Assembly: GCA_001749745.1 (NCBI GenBank)
Contig: JWTM01000292.1
Location: forward strand, 1 to 64,000
Direction: 5' to 3'
Length of the DNA: 64,000 bases
Source of the DNA: Candidatus Marispirochaeta associata
GTDB lineage: Bacteria > Spirochaetota > Spirochaetia > JC444 > Marispirochaetaceae
Positions 17,364 to 25,119 of the stretch are shown here, in pieces. Under the pieces are notes generated by a model that made no database searches, was not told the DNA's origin, and saw nothing but the letters and a program-made list of their open reading frames with translations. Every line of letters begins with the position of its first letter. Position 1 is the first letter of the stretch. The translations under genes were made by a program, and so were the position numbers.

Positions 17364-17642
17364 CTAAAGGGCAGTTTCGTGGGAATCGTGCTGATAGTCA
17401 CAGTAGAGGATCGTCTCTCCGCAACCGTCCTCGCAGCGCCCCACGTGGTGATGGCGGGTAAAGGCGTCCCAGTGCTGCCGTTGGGAGGGGGTAAGAATCC
17501 CCGATCCCTGACAGAGGGGACAGGTTGAATCGAGCGCCTCCAACAATGCTTTCCTGATGAACTCTGAGCGGTTGGGCATGGCATGGAGCATCTCCGCCAG
17601 CTTCTCATCGGCCTTGAAGGAGACAACACTCTCTTTCTTCAT
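17364..17642 (-). CDS. Ribbon-helix-helix protein with Cys/His-rich tail; probable metal-responsive regulator
   Basis: The 92-residue protein has an N-terminal CopG-like ribbon-helix-helix (SVVSFKADEKLAEMLHAMPNRSEFIRKALLEAL, split here over residues 5-37). A C-terminal segment is rich in metal ligands: CPLC (41-44), H57, HHH (64-66), CEDGC (70-74), C81, H85 and H88. It is the first gene of the znu operon, 23 bases before the znuA start. A perfect palindrome lies in its promoter region. NikR shows that RHH proteins can sense metal, but NikR uses an ACT-type domain; here a short zinc-ribbon-like tail would do so. The role as a zinc-dependent repressor of znu is inference. A toxin-antitoxin antitoxin is less likely, as there is no partner. 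Confidence 0.8.
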   Translation of the reverse strand: MKKESVVSFKADEKLAEMLHAMPNRSEFIRKALLEALDSTCPLCQGSGILTPSQRQHWDAFTRHHHVGRCEDGCGETILYCDYQHDSHETAL

Positions 17643-17662
17643 GACTACTCCTCCCCATGAAA

Positions 17663-17679
17663 GTAATACTTTGTATTAC
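17663..17679 (-). promoter_or_regulatory. Candidate operator of the znu operon
   Basis: GTAATAC-TTT-GTATTAC is a perfect 7-3-7 palindrome, 20 bases before the start codon of the RHH gene, inside the expected promoter. Its size suits a dimeric or tetrameric RHH repressor; a Zur-type regulator could also use such an AT-rich palindrome. Confidence 0.7.
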
Positions 17680-17729
17680 CTCACTGGATGGAAACATACC
17701 CATCTCCAGAGGATCAGTCAAGAAAATAA

Positions 17730-18500
17730 TTAATAAGAGTAGGGTTCCTCTCCGCGCAGGGTATCGATGAAGAACTCCTGCGGCGCTTGTGTGGGGGAGA
17801 TCTCCCCGGCCTCCACTAGCTGGACCTGATTGATCACATCCAGGGTGGCAAAGGAGTCGGGGGTAAGTCCCTCTGTTGTGAACGGCTCCCTATCTCTTGG
17901 AAAATCCCGCAGGCGCCCTTTGACTGTCACCCATTCTCCGTCTTTCAACTGATCGGGAGCGGTCCCCGGGGGCAGCTCGACAATGAAGATCAGACGCACC
18001 GCGTCGGCGGCGCAACAACTGAGATAGACCCGCCCGACAGCCGCGAGTCCCCGTCGGTCGAGGTCGGGGCGACGCAGCACCACCCCGCGAAAGCGCAACT
18101 CCCGCCCGGCAAGGGGCTGGCTCTCATCGAGAGTATAGAGGTAAATCTCGGGTATAGAGATCAGCACGGAATCCTCTTCGTCCCAGGAAGAGGGAAGGAT
18201 CTCCGCGGTCCCATCCGTCCAGACTCCCGGCAGGGTCCGTTCCGGAAAGTGAACCACGAAAGCAGCGCCCAGAAGTCCGAAGACGATGCTGAGAACGAGA
18301 TAATTCAGAGGATGTACCGGCCCGCTCTTCCCCAGAAGAACAACCACCGCCAGGGCCAACAGAATATATGCGGCAGACAGGGTCAAGAGCCTGAAGCGGG
18401 GATGCATGAACTGCTCGTATAAGGGCGTAATGGCCGCCGCCAGAAGGAGCAGGGCAAAGAGGAACAACAAAAGGGCGTTGAGTAGCGCCGCAGGCCTCAT
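17730..18500 (-). CDS. TIGR03943/DUF1980-family membrane protein (YcgQ-like)
   Basis: The 256-residue protein has an N-terminal membrane part with three to four helices (about 7-25, 38-58, 67-86) and a C-terminal soluble domain containing YLSCCAADAVRLIFIV near residue 160 and an OB-like segment WVTVKGRL. This matches the TIGR03943/DUF1980 family, which is almost always encoded next to a YcgR-type permease, as here (four-base overlap). From memory, the pair is linked to zinc limitation in Bacillus. Its position directly upstream of the znu operon on the same strand supports a metal role. Stop to znu operator is 50 bases. Confidence 0.82.
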   Translation of the reverse strand: MRPAALLNALLLFLFALLLLAAAITPLYEQFMHPRFRLLTLSAAYILLALAVVVLLGKSGPVHPLNYLVLSIVFGLLGAAFVVHFPERTLPGVWTDGTAEILPSSWDEEDSVLISIPEIYLYTLDESQPLAGRELRFRGVVLRRPDLDRRGLAAVGRVYLSCCAADAVRLIFIVELPPGTAPDQLKDGEWVTVKGRLRDFPRDREPFTTEGLTPDSFATLDVINQVQLVEAGEISPTQAPQEFFIDTLRGEEPYSY

Positions 18501-19396
18501 AAGGCGAACCCTCCCCGGAGGATGCCGCTCACTTCAATCAGCATCATCAATGACCAGACCGTCAACGGGGCCAGAACGGCGAGCCGGAAGATCTGGGCCG
18601 GACTGAACACCCGCCGCCACTGCAGCAGGAGCTTAATATCAACCATGGGCCCAATGGTTATGAAGGCCAGCCGGGCGCTCAGGGGCAGACTCAAGAGGGG
18701 GGCGGCGATAAAGGCGTCAGCCTCGGAACAGACCGACATCAGCATGGCGGCCCCCATGGAGAGCGGGATAGCCGTGATTACCTCGACGCCGTGATCGATG
18801 ACGATGTTACCCACCACAAGGATCCTGAAGAGAGCCGCAACGGCGGCCCCCAGAAAGAAGGGGACCGACATCAGCAGGAACTCCTGCCCGGCATGCTCGG
18901 CCGCATGGACGAGTCTCTCCCCCAGGCCGTGTTTACTCGCGCCGGAATGGTCATGAGCGTGATCATGCCCCATTAGAGGAGAGAGGTCCGGCAGGCGCTC
19001 GCGGCGGAAGAGAAAGGCCATCAACAGGGCCACGACAAGAGCGACCAGGGCGCGCAGAATAACCATCAGCCAGTTCCCCCGAAACGCGACATAGGTGGAG
19101 AGGAGCACAAAGGGGTTCAGCACCGGTGCCGCGAGCATAAAGGCGATGGCGGCCGATGTGGGAGCCCCTTTTTTCGCCAGGCGCGCCGCCACGGGAACAA
19201 TACCGCATTCGCAGACCGGAAAGACCAACCCTCCCCCTGCGGCGGCCAGGGTTCCCAGCATGGGACGGCGGAAGAGAGCGCTCAACCTCGCCGGATTGAC
19301 AAAAACTTCGACTAAGGCCGCAGCGATCGAGCCGATCAACAGGAAGGGAAGGGCTTCGATCGCCATGGAGGTAAATATCAGTAGAAAACCACGCAT
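18497..19396 (-). CDS. Permease of the DUF318/UPF0718 (YraQ/YcgR) family
   Basis: The 299-residue protein has about eight membrane helices in two halves. The half motifs are PVCECGIVP (near residue 60) and MSVCSEADAFIA (near residue 220), which carry the family cysteines. Between the halves is a short His-rich loop, MGHDHAHDHSG, suited to metal binding. With the downstream DUF1980 protein it forms a two-part membrane system of unproven substrate; together with the neighbouring znu genes this favours a divalent metal such as zinc. A possible TTGTGT-17-TACTAT promoter places its -10 eight bases before ATG. Confidence 0.85.
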   Translation of the reverse strand: MRGFLLIFTSMAIEALPFLLIGSIAAALVEVFVNPARLSALFRRPMLGTLAAAGGGLVFPVCECGIVPVAARLAKKGAPTSAAIAFMLAAPVLNPFVLLSTYVAFRGNWLMVILRALVALVVALLMAFLFRRERLPDLSPLMGHDHAHDHSGASKHGLGERLVHAAEHAGQEFLLMSVPFFLGAAVAALFRILVVGNIVIDHGVEVITAIPLSMGAAMLMSVCSEADAFIAAPLLSLPLSARLAFITIGPMVDIKLLLQWRRVFSPAQIFRLAVLAPLTVWSLMMLIEVSGILRGGFAL

Positions 19397-19504
19397 TACC
19401 CCCGATAGTAGTTAAAGTCGATAGCGAACACAATATGCAACCCGACAATTGAGAAAATTGAGTTAAATTATCATAAGAATCTGCACGGTCCGTCGCTCAA
19501 TCAG

Positions 19505-19510
19505 TATCTT
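19505..19510 (+). promoter_or_regulatory. -10 element of a probable leaderless promoter
   Basis: TATCTT ends seven bases before the ATG at 19518 and no Shine-Dalgarno sequence is present. The -35 region is poor (CTGCAC at 19481-19486 with an 18-base spacer), so this promoter may need an activator. Confidence 0.4.
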
Positions 19511-19517
19511 ATGCGCC

Positions 19518-20681
19518 ATGGCGGGAATCTATTTTGATTATGTTGTTGTCGGCGCCTGCCGAGCGGGCTTGAGTTGCGTAGAGGCGATTCGTCGCCGGGA
19601 CGAGGATTCTTCCATTTTGCTCATCTCTAAGGAGAACTCCCTCCCCTACAAGCGGACCAAGCTGAGCAAGAAACTCTACCAGGATTACGGGCCCGAGGAT
19701 TTTCTGCTCCACCCGGAGGAGTGGTACGCTGAAGAGCGCATTACCCTCTACCTGGATGCCGAAGCGGTGGATCTTGCGCCGGAGATCTACACCCTCTTTC
19801 TGGCCGACGGCCGCAAGATCGGCTACGGCAAGCTTTGCATCGCCACCGGAGCGCGGCCGATTCCGCTTCCGGAGACGAGAGAGGTGCTCTACCTGCGGGA
19901 GAAAGCGGACGGCAAGCGTATTCATCGACTGGCGGAAAGCTGGAAACGGGCGGCGGTAATCGGCAACGGGATCCAGGGGGTCGAGCTGACCGAACAGCTG
20001 CTGAAGATGGGTAAAGAGGTCGATCTAATCGCACCGGACCCGACGCCTCTTAAAGGCAAGGTCGACCGGGGAATGGCGCGACGCATTGCCGATCTTCTTA
20101 CCGCCAAGGGGGCTAGTCTTAAGGCCCTGGGTTTTCGCAGCCTCGACTCGTTGAGGGACGACTATGACGGACTTGTCGCCTCGATCGGAATCCAGCCCTC
20201 GGCGGAGTGGCTCGAAGGTAGCGGCGTCGAGACAGCCCCGGGGGTTGTCATCGACAGTTCCTGCCGCACTACCCGGGAGGAGATCTGGGCCGCCGGAGAT
20301 GTTGCCGAGCCGCTCTACCCTTTTATCTCGGGCCTCTGGCACGGCGCCGAATATACCGGCGATATTGCCGGCCGATCCATGAGCGGCGAGACGGTCGCTA
20401 TGGAGCTTCCCCCCTTTCGCATGAAGCTCGACCTCTTCGACGACCACTTCTACGCCCTCTGGTATCAACCGGGCCTGGAACAGGACCCGGCGGTAGAGAG
20501 CCGCATCCTGGAGCCGCGGCCGGGCATCGACTACTGCCGACTCTTCGAGCGGGAGGGAACCCTCTGCGCCGCCCTCTTCTCCGGCGAGGAGTCGATCGGC
20601 AAGCAGGTAATCACCCCCATGGCCAAGCAGGGCGCCTCTGTAGAGGAGACCGTACGGGCGATTCGAGATCTTGATCTCTAG
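19518..20681 (+). CDS. FAD-dependent pyridine nucleotide-disulfide oxidoreductase (NADH:rubredoxin reductase-like)
   Basis: The 387-residue protein has an N-terminal FAD fold (VVVGACRAGLSCVEAIR), the KRTKLSK segment typical of NirB/rubredoxin-reductase types, the LCIATGARP motif, an NADH fold (VIGNGIQGVELTEQL near residue 148) and the second FAD motif EEIWAAGDVAE near residue 255. There is no redox-active CxxxxC. The usual third glycine position of the first fold reads GACRAG instead of GAGPAG, which is tolerated in some members. It likely reduces a rubredoxin or similar carrier with NADH. It is monocistronic. Confidence 0.85.
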   Translation: MAGIYFDYVVVGACRAGLSCVEAIRRRDEDSSILLISKENSLPYKRTKLSKKLYQDYGPEDFLLHPEEWYAEERITLYLDAEAVDLAPEIYTLFLADGRKIGYGKLCIATGARPIPLPETREVLYLREKADGKRIHRLAESWKRAAVIGNGIQGVELTEQLLKMGKEVDLIAPDPTPLKGKVDRGMARRIADLLTAKGASLKALGFRSLDSLRDDYDGLVASIGIQPSAEWLEGSGVETAPGVVIDSSCRTTREEIWAAGDVAEPLYPFISGLWHGAEYTGDIAGRSMSGETVAMELPPFRMKLDLFDDHFYALWYQPGLEQDPAVESRILEPRPGIDYCRLFEREGTLCAALFSGEESIGKQVITPMAKQGASVEETVRAIRDLDL

Positions 20682-20751
20682 GCGCCGATTGTCTATGATT
20701 CATAAAAATCAATAGTTATACAGTTTGCAGACAGTGTTCTCAGACCTCGCT

Positions 20752-20760
20752 GGGGGGGGG
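20752..20760 (+). repeat. G9 homopolymer overlapping the ribosome-binding site
   Basis: Nine consecutive G at 20752-20760 are followed by AGATCTGT and the ATG at 20769. The tract itself supplies the GGGGAG-like ribosome site. Tracts of this length slip readily during replication in some bacteria. Confidence 0.85.
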
Positions 20761-20768
20761 AGATCTGT

Positions 20769-22967
20769 ATGAGAAAGTATATATTCATCCTAATAGTGGT
20801 CTTGATAGCCGGTCTGTTCTTTCTCTTCTCTCCGGAGGATACGGGAGACAGGGTAGAGGTTTATGCGGACCTCGAGACCAATCTTCTGGTCCCCCAGAAA
20901 AACACCGTCATTGCCGTCGTCGATCTCTCCGAGACTAATCGCTCCCTCTTCAACCGCCGGACCCTGCTGCTCCTTAAGGAGTTCCAGACCACCCTGCAGG
21001 AGATGGAGGGGGTCAGCAAGGTAGAATCCTTGCTGAACGCCCAGGTCGTAATCAGTCAGGACGACGATATTATCGTCTCAAGTCTCATCCCGTCGGAATC
21101 GGCGCGACATACAGCGGCATTCTTCGATCGGCTCCAGGGGGAGATTCCAAAATTTCCCGAGCTGAAACCCTACATCAATACGGATCAGGATACCCTCCTC
21201 TTCTACGTTCACTTTACCTACTCCGTCCAGCCGGTAGATATCGACTCCCAGATGGCAGACTGCAGACGACTCTATGCAGAGACCCTGCCCTTCGAGTATA
21301 CCGGACGAGGACCGATACTGGCTCAGACTGAGGAACTGCTCACGAAGGACATCGTCGTCTTCTTTCCTATCCTCCTGATCCTGGTCATGCTGGTCTTCTT
21401 AAGTTTCCGCAACCTCAAAGCAATCCTATTTGCGTGGCTTCTGATTCTGCTGGCGGTCTATACCTCCTACAATTTCATACATTTTCTCGGCATTGAGGAT
21501 ACCCCCCTCATTCTGCTGATTCCGGTCTTCAGTCTCGGGCTATTGAGCGACTACCTTATCCACTACTTCTATCACCTTTTCTACGAACCGGATCTCAGCG
21601 GACGATATTCCGTACGCCGTAGGTTACTGTTTCCTCTATCGTTGACCGCCCTCTCCACTTTAACGGGCTTTCTCTCCCTGATCTTCTTAAACGGTTCCGG
21701 TCATCTGCAGCTCGGGAGTCTCATATCCGCCAGCGTGGGGCTGACCTTTTTGGGTGTATTTCTCTGCCTCCCCTACTGGAGTTTTCGCCCATCTGAAAAA
21801 GAGCTCCTCCCGCGATTCAGGGATTTTCAGATTCGCCTTTTTCAACGAATAAGCCGTCGCAGGAAGTTGATCTTCCTGGGGGTCGCAGTTATCTCCGTTT
21901 GGAGTCTCTTCCAGCTACCGAATCTCCAAATCGAGCCCTATCCGATTGAGCAGCTCCCCGCTCAAACAACCATCAAGCAGGCCGATCTACGCATAAACCG
22001 CGAGTTCTACGGCACGGTCCCCTATTTCATCGAGATCGACACGAGCGAGAAGAACGGCGTCCTCTCGAAGGAGACCATGTTGACCATGGATTCGATTCAT
22101 AGGGAGCTGGAGGCCAATCCATCCGTGGGCTTCGCCTACTCCCTCTTAACGGTCCTGAAGCGGATGAATTTCTACTTCCAGGGGTCCGAGGAGTCCCTGT
22201 TGGAGAGCAGCGAATTCGATGATATCTTTCCCATGCTCATCGAGCAGTATCTCCTCTACTTCTCCTCCTCGGTAGATCCTTTGGAATATGAATCCATGCT
22301 CGATGCCTCGTACCGCTATCTCTCGATTCGGGGTCTTGCCTACTACGAGAATGTCGAAGATCTGGAGGCCTTCAACCAGATTATCGCCTCGATCCGGAGC
22401 GATCTCCCTGAAGGATGGACCCTCAGCGTGCACGGGATGATCGAAGAACTGGATAGCGAGAAGAGGCGACTCACCAACAACTGGATAATCTCATTCCTGA
22501 TCGGAAGTTTCCTGATATTCATCACCGTCCTGATTTTTTACCGTAAGATCAGAATGGCCCTCATGAGTTTGGTTCCCGGGTTTATCAGCATGATCTTCTC
22601 CTTCGGCATTATCTCCAGCGCTTCGATCAGCATCGACACCTTCTCCATCATCTTCGTCGCGATAATCACCGGTCTCGTTATCGATTACAGCATCCATACC
22701 CTGGCAGCTATCGAATCCATGGTCGAACAGGATCGTCGCGACGAGGGCTTCGGTTACATTATCAACTACAGCGGTCTGCCTATATTCTTGAGTTTTCTCA
22801 CCTCCCTCTTCTCCTTTTCCGTACTCTTTCTTTCATCATTTAAAGGGGCGAGAAGTCTGGGTCTACTCCTCTTCTCTTCCTTGATCATATCGTTCTTTTT
22901 AAGCCTCTATTTACTCCCCTTAATACTGCTCAATAGAGAATCCCCTAAGAAGGAGATCGTACCATGA
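20769..22967 (+). CDS. RND-superfamily exporter (MMPL/HAE-like)
   Basis: The 732-residue protein has twelve predicted membrane helices in the RND two-half pattern: one N-terminal helix, a periplasmic loop (about 30-190), five helices (195-345), a second start at about 365, a second periplasmic loop (about 385-570) and a last five-helix bundle. The TM4-equivalent regions PVFSLGLLSDYLIHYFYH and IFVAIITGLVIDYSIHTLA carry the acidic proton-relay residues (SD, ID). It is smaller than drug pumps, like the RND proteins associated with hopanoid or lipoprotein traffic. It overlaps by four bases a LolA-like gene and is followed by an outer-membrane protein, so the three probably move a lipid or lipoprotein across the envelope. 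Confidence 0.88.
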   Translation: MRKYIFILIVVLIAGLFFLFSPEDTGDRVEVYADLETNLLVPQKNTVIAVVDLSETNRSLFNRRTLLLLKEFQTTLQEMEGVSKVESLLNAQVVISQDDDIIVSSLIPSESARHTAAFFDRLQGEIPKFPELKPYINTDQDTLLFYVHFTYSVQPVDIDSQMADCRRLYAETLPFEYTGRGPILAQTEELLTKDIVVFFPILLILVMLVFLSFRNLKAILFAWLLILLAVYTSYNFIHFLGIEDTPLILLIPVFSLGLLSDYLIHYFYHLFYEPDLSGRYSVRRRLLFPLSLTALSTLTGFLSLIFLNGSGHLQLGSLISASVGLTFLGVFLCLPYWSFRPSEKELLPRFRDFQIRLFQRISRRRKLIFLGVAVISVWSLFQLPNLQIEPYPIEQLPAQTTIKQADLRINREFYGTVPYFIEIDTSEKNGVLSKETMLTMDSIHRELEANPSVGFAYSLLTVLKRMNFYFQGSEESLLESSEFDDIFPMLIEQYLLYFSSSVDPLEYESMLDASYRYLSIRGLAYYENVEDLEAFNQIIASIRSDLPEGWTLSVHGMIEELDSEKRRLTNNWIISFLIGSFLIFITVLIFYRKIRMALMSLVPGFISMIFSFGIISSASISIDTFSIIFVAIITGLVIDYSIHTLAAIESMVEQDRRDEGFGYIINYSGLPIFLSFLTSLFSFSVLFLSSFKGARSLGLLLFSSLIISFFLSLYLLPLILLNRESPKKEIVP

Positions 22968-23740
22968 AACGTTTAGCAGCTCTCGTAATGATTCTGTCTC
23001 TTAGTGTCTCGCTCTTCGCCGAATTATCGACCGATGAGATTATGGACAACTTTGAACGGGTTATCCGGCTCAAGAACCTGACCGGCACTTTTAAGGTCAA
23101 GATGATATCCAAGCGCGGCGATGTGCGGGAGATCGAGGCCACCGCTTACCAGAAGCTCATGGATCAGAATCAGATGAACCGGCTCTTTATCTTCGAGTTC
23201 CCGCCCACCGTACGGGACACCTCCTTTCTTATCCACTCCTTCTTCAACGGGGACGAAAACAAGATGTGGATCTATCTCCCGGCGGTACGCCGCATTAAAC
23301 GCATTGCCCTTGAACAGTCGGGAGGGGGTAACTTCATGGGGAGCGACTTCACCTATTCAGATTTTATCATGCGCAATCGCGACGACTATGAACGCGAACT
23401 CTTGGGAACCGAGGAGATCGATGGTCGACTCTGTTACAAGATCAAGGATTGGCAGACAGAAAGGGAGCAGCGGCAACTCTCCGGTTACTCCTATACGGTG
23501 AACTACTACAGCACCACCGACTCCTTTCTCTATGCCCGGGACTACTACGATCTGGCCGGAGAGCTGTTGAAGACCTACCGGGTAAAAGAGATCCTGGACG
23601 GGGCGGATTTCATCTATCCCACCGTGGTAGAGATGCATAACGTTCAGACCGATCATCGTTCGGTAATCGAAGTTACCGACTATAACACCGACAATATCCC
23701 CGAACGCTATTTCTCGACCCGCTATCTGCAATCCCGCTAA
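22964..23740 (+). CDS. Outer membrane lipoprotein-sorting (LolA-like) periplasmic protein
   Basis: The 258-residue protein has a signal peptide (MKRLAALVMILSLSVSLFA) followed by a LolA/LppX-like half barrel. Typical features are LTGTFKVKMISKRGDVREIEATAY, the MWIYLPAVRRIKRIA segment and GGNFMGSDFTYSDF, shared by RND-linked sorting proteins of the DUF/LolA-like type. The ATG overlaps the TGA of the RND gene (ATGA). It probably carries a lipid-anchored or lipidic cargo from the RND pump to the outer membrane. Confidence 0.88.
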   Translation: MKRLAALVMILSLSVSLFAELSTDEIMDNFERVIRLKNLTGTFKVKMISKRGDVREIEATAYQKLMDQNQMNRLFIFEFPPTVRDTSFLIHSFFNGDENKMWIYLPAVRRIKRIALEQSGGGNFMGSDFTYSDFIMRNRDDYERELLGTEEIDGRLCYKIKDWQTEREQRQLSGYSYTVNYYSTTDSFLYARDYYDLAGELLKTYRVKEILDGADFIYPTVVEMHNVQTDHRSVIEVTDYNTDNIPERYFSTRYLQSR

Positions 23741-23755
23741 GGAAGGGCCAGTAGG

Positions 23756-25051
23756 ATGAAAAAGTATATTTTACTACTGCTGCTCATCTTCTGCGCCGGA
23801 GTGCTGTTCGGACAAGAGTTTCGGCTAATTACCTTCGCCGACTACTACGGCGACATAGAACCCGGTACCGACTACGAGACCATTCGCAATCGTTACTTTC
23901 TGCAGCCGAAAATCTTCGCCCCCCTGGCCGATGGTGCGGTAGAGTTGAATGTGTCGGCTAACCTCTGGTATCAACCCCTGCCGGAAGAGGATGAGTGGCA
24001 GGATACCCTTATAGATCCGCAAAACATCCTTCACGAGGCCTATATTGCTATTCCGCTGGAACAGTTCGATATTTTCTTAGGACAAAAATATGTAACCTTC
24101 GGCTTCGGCGACGTATTCAGCCCCTTGAACGTCGTCAACGGCGCCGACACGACCAGTCTCAGCCTGGACGACCGCTACTTCGGTAAGCGCCCCGATGCGG
24201 TCGCACAGCTTCTCTATTACCCGAACTATAACGATTTCTTCGAAGTGGTCTACAAACCCTTCACCCGCCCCGATTACGAACCCAAAGGTATGGTCGCCCT
24301 CGATAACGGCCTACTCGATGCGAAGCTGGATTTCGATACTCAAGCCTATCTGACGAAAGACCCCCACTCCGTCTTCCTGCGCTACTATCATATGTCGAAC
24401 AGCTTCGACCTGCAGCTGGTCTATGGCTGGTACACACGGCAATCCCCGAGCTTCGAACTCGATAATTTAAGTGCCGGAGCGACCCTGACGGGCAGCGCCG
24501 AGACGGCCTACGACCGGAGCCAGCTTTTCGGCGCCGGGATTTCAACCATTGTGGGAGACGTCGCCCTCTCCCAGGAGCTCGGATTCGACTGGACCAACGA
24601 TTTAGAGGGTGACGATATCGGCGTCAAGAACTCGTCGCTGACCTCGAATACCCAGCTTACCGGCTCCGCCTTCTCCGGAGCCCTGTGGCAGCTAAGCATC
24701 ATCTACGCGCATATCCTCAACTTCGATGCCGGAACAACCTTTTCAAGCGCCATAGACGAGGATCTACGCACGGAGATCAACGACTACTATAACCAGCCGG
24801 TGCAGAACATCGCCTTCGCTATCGGTCACATCGAAAAGAGCTTCCTGCGCAACAAGCTGCTTTTGGCGGCCAACGGGGGATTTTTCTTCTCGACCCGCTT
24901 CTACATTGCGCCCCGGGTCGCCTATGCCTTGAGCGACAGGCTGCGCCTCGAGCTCGGCGCCGACATCTGGACGGCCGAACCGAAGGATAACGATCTGATG
25001 CGCCAAAGCGACGCTGACAACCTATTCCTGCGCATAAAATACGAGTATTAG
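23756..25051 (+). CDS. Outer-membrane beta-barrel protein of the RND-LolA cassette (unknown family)
   Basis: The 431-residue protein has a signal peptide (MKKYILLLLLIFCAGVLFGQ) and then regular alternating strands rich in Y, F, L and D to a terminal aromatic KYEY, as in outer-membrane barrels. DIFLGQKYVTFGFGDVFSPLNVVNG near residue 105 recalls DUF1302/DUF1329-like outer-membrane proteins that accompany RND-LolA pairs. It lies 15 bases after the LolA-like gene. It probably is the outer-membrane receptor or outlet. The exact family is uncertain. Confidence 0.78.
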   Translation: MKKYILLLLLIFCAGVLFGQEFRLITFADYYGDIEPGTDYETIRNRYFLQPKIFAPLADGAVELNVSANLWYQPLPEEDEWQDTLIDPQNILHEAYIAIPLEQFDIFLGQKYVTFGFGDVFSPLNVVNGADTTSLSLDDRYFGKRPDAVAQLLYYPNYNDFFEVVYKPFTRPDYEPKGMVALDNGLLDAKLDFDTQAYLTKDPHSVFLRYYHMSNSFDLQLVYGWYTRQSPSFELDNLSAGATLTGSAETAYDRSQLFGAGISTIVGDVALSQELGFDWTNDLEGDDIGVKNSSLTSNTQLTGSAFSGALWQLSIIYAHILNFDAGTTFSSAIDEDLRTEINDYYNQPVQNIAFAIGHIEKSFLRNKLLLAANGGFFFSTRFYIAPRVAYALSDRLRLELGADIWTAEPKDNDLMRQSDADNLFLRIKYEY

Positions 25052-25119
25052 ACGGTTTAGCGCTCCAGCGATTTGCGATCCATATTCCCATCCACTATCC
25101 TCTAAGCAGGGAGTGATCT

